Assembly (NCBI GenBank): GCA_016715885.1
Contig: JADJXL010000002.1
Coordinates: 310,001 to 374,000 of the forward strand
DNA: 64,000 nucleotides
From: Polyangiaceae bacterium
Lineage (GTDB): Bacteria; Myxococcota_A; Polyangia; Polyangiales; Polyangiaceae
Direction of reading: 5' to 3'
Shown here: positions 9,425-16,562 of the stretch, one piece after another
Position numbering within the stretch: position 1 is the first letter of the stretch
Layout of the letters: each line of letters opens with the position of its first letter
The notes under the pieces: generated by a model
Seen by the model: only the letters and a program-made list of their open reading frames with translations
The model's database searches: none
Told to the model about the DNA's origin: nothing
Program-made: the position numbers and the translations under genes

Positions 9425-9871
9425 TCAAGGTCCCGCGTCTTGAGCTTCCCAGCATACCGGTGAAGGACTCGACGGTGCCATGGGATCGCCTGGAAAAAGA
9501 TGAACGATTTCGCATGTATAGCCGGGGCGACATTCGGCCGTCGTCGAGCACGATTTCATGCAGATTCCGGACACGCGCGAGTTCGGCAGGGGTGAACAGA
9601 CCGAGCCAGTGGGGCAATCTGCGTCGCCTGAACAAAAAAACGAGCAATAACCACCGGGGGCGGTCAATTGACACCGATATTCGCCGCCGCATTCCGCATC
9701 GCTCGTACAAGCTTGGCCCACGACGAGCGCCGCCGCATCCGTCCCGGCGTCCTCGGGTTCAGGCGCATCCGTCGACGCATCCGGCATGGAGCCAGGGTCT
9801 TGTGGAGGATCCTGCGTGACCGAACCTGCGCACGACGTAGCGAACAAAAGCGCAAAAGCAAAACGATTCAT
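9425..9871 (-). CDS. Cys-rich lipoprotein
   Basis: A 148-residue lipoprotein from ATG 9871 (MNRFAFALLFATSCAG). An Asp/Pro linker is followed by three short Cys modules: QACTSDAECGGEYRC, FCSGDADCPTGSVC and SCSTTAECRPGYTC. This C-x(n)-DC-x-x-G-x-x-C pattern is frequent in exported myxobacterial proteins and is probably disulphide-bonded. The start overlaps the stop of the MBL hydrolase (ATGA). Function unknown; a surface adhesion or display role is the usual guess for such modules. Confidence 0.75.
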   Translation of the reverse strand: MNRFAFALLFATSCAGSVTQDPPQDPGSMPDASTDAPEPEDAGTDAAALVVGQACTSDAECGGEYRCQLTAPGGYCSFFCSGDADCPTGSVCSPLPNSRVSGICMKSCSTTAECRPGYTCEIVHLFPGDPMAPSSPSPVCWEAQDAGP

Positions 9872-10725
9872 CCTTGAAGATCCTTCCTCCGATAAGCACC
9901 ACTGCCCACCGCTTCCACACGGCCTTCTCGCATGAGCTTGATCAAATGCGCTTCGAGGCTCAATGCTGCAATGGGCCATAACATGCGCGGCGTGTCTGCA
10001 TAAGCCACCGGCACGAGCGTTTCAACGGTCGCTCCTTCTGTCGATGCCGCCGAAACCGCTGCCATCACCTTTTCTTCTCGAGCCAGCCGATGCGCGATGT
10101 AATGCCGAAAAAGCGCCGTGGGCTCGTCGATGGGTTCCCCGTGTGCAGGCAATGCGACATGAGCGGACAGGTTTGCCAATCGGTCGATCTGCGCCAAATA
10201 CGCCTGCATGTCACCATCGCGCGGGTCGACCAAGATGGTTCCGACACTCGCCACCATATCGCCGACGATGACGGTTTTTGCCTCGTCGTCGTATAAACAC
10301 AAATGCCCCGGTGCATGCCCGGGCGTATGCAGTACGCGTAGCCGCATGGGAACTTGGCCGCCGAGATCGAAGACATGCGATTCGTCGATGACGCTCGTAA
10401 TGTCGATGTCCGGTAAACGTTTGGCGGTGGCTGCATGGGCAAACAGGGGCACGTTCAAGCTCGTCGCGAAAAACGATGCCCCTGCTACATGGTCTGCATG
10501 GTGATGCGTCATGAAAATGCCGGCGATTTTTCGGCCTTGCGACTCGATTCCGCGGGCCCATTCGAGCCACGCGCGCCGTTCGTCTTCATGAGGCGTTGCT
10601 GGTTCGACGAGCAGCACGTCGCGATCACCAACGGCGTAACTGTTGGTGTGCGTTGCGGGTGGCAAGGTCGGCGTTCGCGCCGGAAACAGCTCCACCCCAC
10701 GTGCTACTCGTCGCGGTCGAATCAC
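9868..10725 (-). CDS. MBL-fold metallo-hydrolase
   Basis: The 285-residue enzyme shows the metallo-beta-lactamase signature MTHHHADHVAGA near residue 75, HTPGHAPGHLCLY near 140 (third His), VGDMVAS near 155 (bridging Asp) and LPAHGEPI near 190 (final His). The metal set is therefore complete. A C-terminal helical region follows (LAREEKVMAAV...SLEAHLIKLMREGRVE), matching the LACTB2-like subgroup that has a winged C-terminal domain. GTG 10725 overlaps the thiolase stop (GTGA). LACTB2-type enzymes include RNases and thioester hydrolases; pairing with a thiolase slightly favours a thioesterase, but this is not proven. Confidence 0.85.
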   Translation of the reverse strand: MIRPRRVARGVELFPARTPTLPPATHTNSYAVGDRDVLLVEPATPHEDERRAWLEWARGIESQGRKIAGIFMTHHHADHVAGASFFATSLNVPLFAHAATAKRLPDIDITSVIDESHVFDLGGQVPMRLRVLHTPGHAPGHLCLYDDEAKTVIVGDMVASVGTILVDPRDGDMQAYLAQIDRLANLSAHVALPAHGEPIDEPTALFRHYIAHRLAREEKVMAAVSAASTEGATVETLVPVAYADTPRMLWPIAALSLEAHLIKLMREGRVEAVGSGAYRRKDLQG

Positions 10726-11909
10726 GGCCGCTCAACGACTACGGCAAGAGCTTCGCCGCCGCCGATGCAGAGCGTCGCAAGACCTCGCTTGTCGCCACGA
10801 TCCTTCATCGCATGCACCATTGTCGTGAGCAGCCGCGCGCCCGTTGCGCCAATCGGATGCCCGAGAGCCACGGCCCCGCCGCGCACGTTCACCTTCGCCG
10901 GATCGAGCTCGCACAGCTTGTTCACGGCCATCGTGACCACGGCAAACGCTTCGTTGATTTCCCAAATGTCGATCTGGTTTTTGGCCATGCCCAATTTCGA
11001 CAGCGTATTTTCGATGGCATACGCTGGCGCCGTCGTGAACCAATCGGGCTCTTGCGCGGCTCCGCCATAACCGACGATACGCCCGAGCGGCTCCAAACCG
11101 AGCTCCTTCACGGCTTTTTCACTCGCGAGCACCAGCGCCGCAGCACCGTCGTTGATGGACGAGGCGTTTGCCGCGGTGATCGTTCCATCCTTCTGGAATG
11201 CAGGCTTCAGCGATCCGATCTTGTCGGGTTTGCCCGCGGGCGGACCTTCGTCCAGTTTTACCACGACCGCATCGCCTTTCTTTTGCGGCACGTTCACGGC
11301 GACGATTTCCGCATCGAAAAGGTTTTCCTTTTGAGCTGCAACGGCCCTGCGGAAACTCTCCCTGGCAAACTCGTCCTGTGCCTCGCGTGAAAACTCGAAC
11401 TTGCGCGCGCACAGCTCGCCCGCATTGCCCATGTGGAAATTGCCATAGGGATCCCACAAGCCGTCGTGAATCATGCCGTCGACGAGCTGCCCATTGCCCA
11501 TGCGATAACCGCTGCGAGCTTGGGGCAAGTAATACGGCACGTTCGACATGGATTCCATGCCGCCAGCGACCACGATCTCGGCATCTCCGAGCGCAATGCT
11601 CTTGGCGCCGAGCACCACGGCTTGCATGCCCGAGCCGCAGACTTTGCCCACGGTCGTCGCGGGGACGCTCTTCGGAATGTTCGCATAAATGGCCGCTTGC
11701 CGTGCGGGTGCTTGACCAATGCCAGCGCTCAGCACGTTGCCCATGAAGACTTCGCCGACGCGGTCCGCGGGTACTTTGGATCGAGCGAGCGCGGCTTCGA
11801 TCGCAACGGCGCCGAGGCGTGGAGCGGGCAGCGTCGAGAGTGCACCGAGGAAAGCGCCGATGGGGGTGCGTGCAGCGCCAACGATGTAGACGGGAACGGG
11901 CAAGGTCAT
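10722..11909 (-). CDS. acetyl-CoA C-acetyltransferase (thiolase)
   Basis: A 395-residue type II thiolase, the usual length. The acylated Cys is in KVCGSGMQAVV (Cys91), NEAFAVVTM holds the conserved Asn-Glu-Ala, the catalytic His is in GHPIGATGARLL, and the second Cys is in TLCIGGGEALA. It condenses two acetyl-CoA to acetoacetyl-CoA or runs the reverse thiolysis, in fatty-acid or PHB-type metabolism. ATG 11909 has AGGAGA upstream; the longer frame from 11936 is not needed. It heads a coupled unit with the MBL hydrolase and the Cys-rich lipoprotein. Confidence 0.93.
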   Translation of the reverse strand: MTLPVPVYIVGAARTPIGAFLGALSTLPAPRLGAVAIEAALARSKVPADRVGEVFMGNVLSAGIGQAPARQAAIYANIPKSVPATTVGKVCGSGMQAVVLGAKSIALGDAEIVVAGGMESMSNVPYYLPQARSGYRMGNGQLVDGMIHDGLWDPYGNFHMGNAGELCARKFEFSREAQDEFARESFRRAVAAQKENLFDAEIVAVNVPQKKGDAVVVKLDEGPPAGKPDKIGSLKPAFQKDGTITAANASSINDGAAALVLASEKAVKELGLEPLGRIVGYGGAAQEPDWFTTAPAYAIENTLSKLGMAKNQIDIWEINEAFAVVTMAVNKLCELDPAKVNVRGGAVALGHPIGATGARLLTTMVHAMKDRGDKRGLATLCIGGGEALAVVVERP

Positions 11910-12030
11910 CGCAACTTCTCCTGCAGGGCACGCCATCCCGGGCGCGCGTTGAATCTACCGGCAATGCGATTACCGCGGAGTTGCACCGTTTGCAAGGGGC
12001 GCTCGGCGAGCAAGTTGGGCAGAACGGCAC

Positions 12031-12342
12031 ATGGCCGTGGTTGCAGCCGCGATGCGCAAGCGGTATGATGCGATGGTGGCAGCCATGGAACGAGCGCATC
12101 TGGAACCGGTCATCATCGAGGATTTGGTCAAGTTTGGCGAGGATCGAGGCGAAGACCGAGCGTGCATTCGAATATACGCGCGCCTGTTTGGACGACGCAT
12201 CGGACGAACCCTCACGAGTGGCGAACGCGACGTGCTCATGCGTCGGCTCGAGGCGTTCGGTGAGGAACGCCTCGATGATGTCGTCACTCTATTCTCTCCT
12301 GCCGAAATTACAGCATGGCTCGCCGATCCAGCCGCCTGCTGA
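12031..12342 (+). CDS. small hypothetical protein
   Basis: A 103-residue charged protein (MRKRYDAMVAAMERAHLEP...) with an acidic/basic helix and a C-terminal segment SGERDVLMRRLEAFGEERL...ITAWLADPAA. That end resembles C-terminal segments seen after Rpn/PD-(D/E)XK-type or DUF4351-like regions in myxobacteria, so this could be a stand-alone relative or the remnant of a larger gene. It sits alone between divergent and convergent minus-strand genes and has no clear ribosome binding site. Function not recognised. Confidence 0.5.
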   Translation: MAVVAAAMRKRYDAMVAAMERAHLEPVIIEDLVKFGEDRGEDRACIRIYARLFGRRIGRTLTSGERDVLMRRLEAFGEERLDDVVTLFSPAEITAWLADPAAC

Positions 12343-12396
12343 CGCGGCGAGCGAGCTGCCACGACGGCGCGTGACCGCCCGCTCGCGCCATCCAGT

Positions 12397-13395
12397 TCAC
12401 CGTCTCACCGACGTCTCCCCTTCGTAACTCAATGCATCGTCCGCCGCCTTCGCAAACGTCTCGGCGAGCGCCTTCAGTTTGTCCCGCTGTGCCGTATCCA
12501 TGATACCCACGGGCAAACCCATACTGTTCGGCGGCGGCATCGTATTGTCCTCGAGCTCGGTAATCAGGTCGTACCGCGCCGAGAGCGCCTGATTCGGATA
12601 ATTGAACAACTCGAGCGGATTCATTTTCATCGAATTGTCCGGGCTGTGGCACGTTTGGCATTGATGCGCCCGCATTTCTTCCTCGAGCGCCCGATACGCG
12701 TCGTCCAATTTGGACACGTGCGGATTGCCCGCAGAAAACAAGAAACTGTATAGCGTTACGTAAGGTTCCGCTTCGCCACCAGCATCCATCCAATGCCAAT
12801 TCCCGTCCCACGTGTGATCGACCACGGGACGCGCCGCGTCCTGCTCCTCGGAACGCAGCCCGCCCAGAATTTTGCCATTTTTGATGAAAAGTAAGAGCTC
12901 GACCGATTTTTGGTACGAATCCCACTTGCCCTTTTCATGCCAAAATGGATACGGATAGTCGCCCAGGTCGAGCTCGTTGCGAAAACGATGTTCAACGTGA
13001 AGCACCGTAAAGTCGGCCGTTTTCTCCACGCGGTATTCACCCGTGAACATGTACGTCGACAAGTACATCCGGCGCCAAACCAGAGGATTGAAATCCGTCC
13101 GCTGGCTCTGCGCATAATCGTAGCTCGTGCCCGGTTTTTGAGATCCCCAGAAAAAGGGCTCGTTCATCGCGTCACGCAAGCTGTCGAGCTTGGTCAAGTT
13201 GTCAGCACATGCCTCGCGCGCAGAGGCATCGCCCAATCCCGTCATCGGACATGCCGCAATGAGCTCCTTCGCGAGTGAATCGGCAAACGCCTCGTCCGAA
13301 ACGGCAACGGGGTCACTCGTACAGCCCGTGATGCCCAGGGCGGAAGCCAGAACGAAAGCAAGTGAAGCGGAGCGTAGTAGGTTCTTTTTGTACAT
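12397..13395 (-). CDS. lipoprotein with a single CxxCH haem motif
   Basis: The 332-residue protein starts at ATG 13395 with a lipoprotein signal (LAFVLASALGITGC). Most of it is a unique region with aromatic clusters (YPYPFWHEKGKW, HTWDGNWHWMDAGG). Near residue 245 is CQTCHSPDNS, one c-type haem attachment motif, followed by TMPPPNSMGLP, where a Met could serve as the sixth ligand. This suggests a membrane-tethered electron-transfer or redox-sensing protein. Spacing of the candidate Met to the haem motif fits a small cytochrome c fold. No respiratory partner gene is nearby. Confidence 0.7.
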   Translation of the reverse strand: MYKKNLLRSASLAFVLASALGITGCTSDPVAVSDEAFADSLAKELIAACPMTGLGDASAREACADNLTKLDSLRDAMNEPFFWGSQKPGTSYDYAQSQRTDFNPLVWRRMYLSTYMFTGEYRVEKTADFTVLHVEHRFRNELDLGDYPYPFWHEKGKWDSYQKSVELLLFIKNGKILGGLRSEEQDAARPVVDHTWDGNWHWMDAGGEAEPYVTLYSFLFSAGNPHVSKLDDAYRALEEEMRAHQCQTCHSPDNSMKMNPLELFNYPNQALSARYDLITELEDNTMPPPNSMGLPVGIMDTAQRDKLKALAETFAKAADDALSYEGETSVRR

Positions 13396-13535
13396 GACCG
13401 CAGAGAGTACGCCATCGACTTCGCCAACGCGAAGCAAGAATCGTCAGGTTGGGCCGGAAGTTACCGAGGAAACTGCCACGACAGGCACGGGTGGTGCCGT
13501 TTCCCATTTCGCCCTCGCTGCGCTAACCTCCTCCG

Positions 13536-13886
13536 ATGCGGACGCACACCTCGCTCCGGGACGCTCAGTTCGAGCAGACCGATCCTCGCCGGCGTGTCGA
13601 GCACCACGATGCCGAAACGTTCGACCGTATCGCATTCGCGATGCGAGCGCTCGATGTGCTTCGCCCCAAACGTTTGCGCGTCGCGCTCTACCGCACGAGA
13701 TCGTCGATGCAGGTCGAGGTGCTCAGGGACGTGTCGCGTGAAGGTTATCGCGTTGCGAGTGTTGGGATTCCGGACCATGCGAGCGCGGCGCACATCGCGT
13801 ACGCGCTTGCGGAAATCGCTGGAGTCACGTCGGTCCCGTATGCCGTGCAGATGATGCTCGCAGTCGATCGGCGACGGGGCGCGTAG
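13536..13886 (+). CDS. small hypothetical protein
   Basis: A 116-residue protein from ATG 13536. It is rich in Arg and has an alternating strand-helix pattern (LRPKRLRVALYRTRSSMQVEV; ASAAHIAYALAEIAGV), suggesting a small alpha/beta fold. It converges on the sigma factor gene with an 18-base gap. No family recognised; an anti-sigma role is conceivable only from position and is not supported by any motif (no ZAS HxxxCxxC). Confidence 0.5.
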   Translation: MRTHTSLRDAQFEQTDPRRRVEHHDAETFDRIAFAMRALDVLRPKRLRVALYRTRSSMQVEVLRDVSREGYRVASVGIPDHASAAHIAYALAEIAGVTSVPYAVQMMLAVDRRRGA

Positions 13887-13904
13887 TTTGTCGAGACAAT
13901 CGAC

Positions 13905-14471
13905 TCAATCGGCCTTGTTGCGGCTGTCTTCGAGGGCTTTGGCGAGCATGCGGCGGCCTCGATGCAATCGGCTCATCACCGTGCCCACGGGCACGTCGAG
14001 CTTGTCGGCGGCGTCCTTGTACGAAATCTCTTCGACGTCCACCATCACCACCACATCGCGATACACGCTGGGAATGGCATCGAGGGCCTTGAGCGTAGAA
14101 GGCGACAGACCGGTTACTTCGGACACGGCAGGAGCTGCCGTCCACGCATTCGGATCGGAGCCAAGCACGTCCAGCGCCTTGCGCTCACGGCGGTTTCGGC
14201 GGCACTTGGTGATGAACACGCTGAAAAGAATTTGGTGAACCCACGCCTTGACGTTCGTGCCGGGGCGGTATTGCGTCTCGAAACGAAGCGCGCGCTCCAC
14301 GGTATCCTGCACCAGATCCTGAGCCGTTACGCTCGAGCGCGACATGCGAAACGCGCGGTTATAGAGCTCGGGGGCCATCGAAACGAGGGCCTTACGCAGC
14401 TCATCGATCGTCGAAACGTGAAAAGGGTTCGGGGCGAAGGGCTGAGGGGACAGGGCTGAAACGGCGAGCAT
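13905..14471 (-). CDS. ECF-type RNA polymerase sigma factor
   Basis: A 188-residue sigma-70 family protein. Region 2 spans about residues 30-95, with the conserved AQDLVQDTVERAL and the promoter-melting WVHQILFSVFITKCRR. Region 4 spans about 125-180, with LDAIPSVYRDVVVMVDVEEISY and the helix-turn-helix YKDAADKLDVPVGTVMSRLHRGR. ATG 14471 is chosen because GAAGGAGGT sits just upstream, close to a perfect Shine-Dalgarno; the open frame extends further back to 14810 without coding character. No anti-sigma factor gene is adjacent. Its leader carries an inverted repeat (14551-14581). Confidence 0.88.
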   Translation of the reverse strand: MLAVSALSPQPFAPNPFHVSTIDELRKALVSMAPELYNRAFRMSRSSVTAQDLVQDTVERALRFETQYRPGTNVKAWVHQILFSVFITKCRRNRRERKALDVLGSDPNAWTAAPAVSEVTGLSPSTLKALDAIPSVYRDVVVMVDVEEISYKDAADKLDVPVGTVMSRLHRGRRMLAKALEDSRNKAD

Positions 14472-14550
14472 GGGACGCGACCTCCTTCGGGAGAGAGTCT
14501 TGGCAAGGCCGGTGCCAACGTTTTCTGGGAATGAAATCGCGAGAAGGAAA

Positions 14551-14581
14551 GACCCCCGTGTGCTTTTGGCCAAAGGGGGTC
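14551..14581 (-). other. inverted repeat in the sigma-factor leader
   Basis: GACCCCC (14551-14557) pairs with GGGGGTC (14575-14581), with TTTGGCCAAA inside the loop. It lies about 80 bases upstream of the sigma factor ATG. On the minus strand it is followed by TTTCCTTCTC, so it could act as an attenuator or as a protein-binding dyad. A TTGACA is present just upstream on the same strand (14588-14583). Confidence 0.35.
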
Positions 14582-14630
14582 GTGTCAAACTGGCAACCGA
14601 GGCGTGTCTGAAAGCGGGCCATGACTTGAA

Positions 14631-14760
14631 CGCTCGCTTCGCGCGCGTGGGACGCGCGCTTCGCGAGGCTAGTTTACGATGGGGGGGTCCGCGGCTCGCC
14701 TCCCGGTGCTTTGGCTTGCGCCAAAGCACGGCGAGGCGCGGACACCCCCCATACCCCCCC
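14631..14760 (+). repeat. structured intergenic repeat, copy 1
   Basis: The 386-base gap 14472-14857 holds this element and the nrtR operator. Its first 56 bases match copy 2 (48515) at all but two positions and include a GCGCGCGT/ACGCGCGC hairpin and TAGTTTACGAT. A long hairpin follows: G-run/C-run clamp (14681-85/14745-49), GTCCGCG/CGCGGAC (14687-93/14737-43), CTCGCC/GGCGAG, a five-base one-sided bulge (14701-05), and a 10-bp tip GTGCTTTGGC/GCCAAAGCAC with loop TTGC. It ends in a second C run (CATACCCCCC). The arms differ in sequence from copy 2 but keep the same architecture. Confidence 0.8.
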
Positions 14761-14819
14761 GGGATCCGATCGATGGCCAAGTCCTGACCTAGATCCAAAC
14801 CCACCTCCAAAATAGTCCC

Positions 14820-14865
14820 TTGACATGGTGTTCGTTCGACACTAAGCTTAGTGTAACATGAACAC
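14820..14865 (+). promoter_or_regulatory. nrtR promoter with dyad operator
   Basis: A consensus -35 TTGACA (14820-14825) is followed 17 bases later by a weak -10 (TAAGCT, 14843-14848). Over it lies a perfect 16-bp palindrome ACACTAAGCTTAGTGT (14839-14854). Flanking arms GTGTTC (14828-33) and GAACAC (14860-65) share the same centre, making a 38-bp dyad that overlaps the nrtR start codon. This is what an autoregulating dimeric repressor would bind. NrtR proteins are known to bind palindromes upstream of NAD-salvage genes; assignment to NrtR here is inference from position. Confidence 0.7.
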
Positions 14866-15571
14866 GAACGAGAGAGATGGCGCGTTCACGTACCGGTACG
14901 CGCGGCCTGCGTTGGCGGTGGACTGCGTCGTGTTTGGTCTCGATGACGAAGACTTGAAGGTGCTTCTCATTCAGCGCGGGATGGAGCCTTTTTTGGGGCG
15001 TTGGGCGTTGCCGGGCGGTTTCGTCAGGATGGACGAAACGCTCGATGAAGCGGCGCGGCGCGAGCTGCGTGAGGAAGCCGGCATCGATCGAGCGGTTCTC
15101 GAGCAGCTGCATGCATTTAGCGGTATCGACCGGGATCCGCGCGAGCGAGTGGTCTCGGTCGCGCATTATGCGCTCGTGAAGTTGTCGGATCATGCCGTAC
15201 GAGCGGCCACGGATGCGCGTGAAGCGGCGTGGTTTGGCGTGGATGACTTGCCGAAGCTCGCCTTCGATCACGAAGAAATCGTGGAAATGGCAATTGCAAG
15301 ACTGCGCATGAAGGTAACGCAGACACCGATTGGGATCGAGCTATTGCCAAAGAAGTTCACGCTCACGCAGCTTCAACGAGTCTACGAAAAGGTGCTCGAT
15401 CGGGAAATCGACAAGCGTAACTTTCGCAAAAAGGTATTGGCGACGGGGCTGCTCATCGAGACGGACGAAGTGGAGCAGGACGTGGCGCATCGGGCAGCGC
15501 GGCTCTTTCGCTTCGACGAAAAGGCTTATCGGAAGCTTGAAAAAGAAGGTTTTGTTTTCGATCTCATCTGA
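14858..15571 (+). CDS. nrtR: NrtR-type Nudix transcriptional regulator
   Basis: A 237-residue protein with an N-terminal Nudix domain (about residues 15-150) and a C-terminal winged helix (about 155-237: LLPKKFTLTQLQRVYEKVL, KRNFRKKVLATGLL). This is the architecture of NrtR, the ADP-ribose-responsive repressor of NAD metabolism genes. The Nudix box is complete (residues 54-76: G, E60, REL, EE, G-I), so it may still hydrolyse ADP-ribose-like compounds; many NrtR proteins have lost this. The operator overlaps its own start codon and any transcript would be nearly leaderless. The downstream nicotinamidase (18496) fits an NAD-salvage regulon. Possible alternative: a plain Nudix hydrolase with a DNA-binding tail. 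Confidence 0.87.
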   Translation: MNTNERDGAFTYRYARPALAVDCVVFGLDDEDLKVLLIQRGMEPFLGRWALPGGFVRMDETLDEAARRELREEAGIDRAVLEQLHAFSGIDRDPRERVVSVAHYALVKLSDHAVRAATDAREAAWFGVDDLPKLAFDHEEIVEMAIARLRMKVTQTPIGIELLPKKFTLTQLQRVYEKVLDREIDKRNFRKKVLATGLLIETDEVEQDVAHRAARLFRFDEKAYRKLEKEGFVFDLI

Positions 15572-15588
15572 ATGACGTGCTTCTTCCT

Positions 15589-15675
15589 CCCCCTCTCCCT
15601 CATAGGGAGAGGGGGCTGGGGGGTGAGGCCTGTTCCCCCTCTCCCTCATAGGGAGAGGGGGTTAGGGGGTGAGGC
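15589..15675 (+). repeat. tandem pair of CCCCCTCTCC palindromes
   Basis: Two 41-base units (15589-15629 and 15635-15675) lie in tandem. Each has a 12-bp perfect stem, CCCCCTCTCCCT/AGGGAGAGGGGG, with loop CAT, and then a tail ending GGGGGTGAGGC. The second unit ends one base before the phosphatase ATG, so its GGGGGTGAGG is the only candidate ribosome binding site. The related pair at 59769 has stem CTCCAC/GTGGAG, a paired change. This type of palindrome is scattered in many bacterial genomes. Confidence 0.85.
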
Positions 15676-15676
15676 A

Positions 15677-16498
15677 ATGCGTCTCGACGAACGATTCGAG
15701 TTTGCGGCGGGCAGTGTGGTAGGACGAACGCATGTGGCTTTGGGCAAGGCGAATCAGGATGCGTTTGCTGTGCGAGCGGCGCCTTTCGGGCTTTGCGGCG
15801 TCGTTTGTGATGGCTGTGGAAGCGGCGCGCGTAGCGAAGTCGGTGCGGCCGTGGGAGCGCGAATCATTTCCGAGCAGGTGCTCGCGGAGATGGAAGCGGG
15901 GCATTCGATTCGCGACGAGTCGACATGGGAACGCATTCGTACGCGGACGCTCGATGCATTTGGCGGCGTGCTGCGGATGATGGGCGAACCTGCGCCGCTC
16001 ATCGTGGCCGAATATTTTCTGTTCACGGTTGTAGGAATTGCGATTTCATCCGATGGTGCAGTCATTTTTGGTGTGGGCGATGGTATTTTTGCGATGGGCG
16101 ATGAAATCGTGAAGCTTGGTCCGTTTCCGCTCAACGCGCCCCCGTATCTTGGTTATGGCCTGGTGCGTGAAGGGCCGCCATTTTCGATTCATCGCGAATG
16201 CAGTTTGCATGATTTCGACTCGGCGCTCGTCGGAACGGATGGCGCTGCCGATTATGAAGCTCTTGCTGGGACGCCCATGCCCGGAGGGCGCGTTGGAGCC
16301 ATTCAGCCATTGAATTCGTTTTGGCAAGACGACAAGTATTTTCGTAACGAAGACGCGGTTCGCCGAACCTTGTGGCTCGTCAATCGCGAAGTGACTCGGC
16401 CCCTGTGGAGTGACAAACGCATCGTGAAAGAACCGGGGCTTTTGGAAGACGATACGACGGTGCTGGTGGTGCGGCGTAAGCGAATGCAAGCAGGCTGA
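15677..16498 (+). CDS. PP2C-family Ser/Thr protein phosphatase
   Basis: The 273-residue protein shows the PP2C metal-binding framework: KANQDAFAV (Asp28), GVVCDGCGSGARSEVGA (Asp45 and Gly), a central ALVGTDGAADYE (metal Asp), and a closing LLEDDTTVLVV. It belongs to the compact PP2C_2 type found beside vWA and kinase genes in TerY-P triads. ATG 15677 is chosen; an in-frame extension to 15572 would translate the palindromic repeat and gives Pro/Gly/Arg-rich nonsense. It follows nrtR by 105 bases of repeat and precedes the kinase by 64 bases. Likely reverses phosphorylation by the kinase at 16563. Confidence 0.85.
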   Translation: MRLDERFEFAAGSVVGRTHVALGKANQDAFAVRAAPFGLCGVVCDGCGSGARSEVGAAVGARIISEQVLAEMEAGHSIRDESTWERIRTRTLDAFGGVLRMMGEPAPLIVAEYFLFTVVGIAISSDGAVIFGVGDGIFAMGDEIVKLGPFPLNAPPYLGYGLVREGPPFSIHRECSLHDFDSALVGTDGAADYEALAGTPMPGGRVGAIQPLNSFWQDDKYFRNEDAVRRTLWLVNREVTRPLWSDKRIVKEPGLLEDDTTVLVVRRKRMQAG

Positions 16499-16562
16499 TT
16501 CGTAGGCGAACAATACGACATTCGCGGGCTGCGTTGCATTGCGGCATTGGGAGAGGTGCGTC

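Noticed and set aside
14472..14810. 113-codon N-terminal extension of the sigma factor frame
   Set aside because: The frame runs through the structured repeat and the leader hairpin; ATG 14471 has a near-perfect Shine-Dalgarno and starts just before region 2.
15572..15676. 35-residue N-terminal extension of the phosphatase
   Set aside because: It is the translation of the palindromic repeat pair and is absent from the PP2C fold; ATG 15677 begins the conserved domain.
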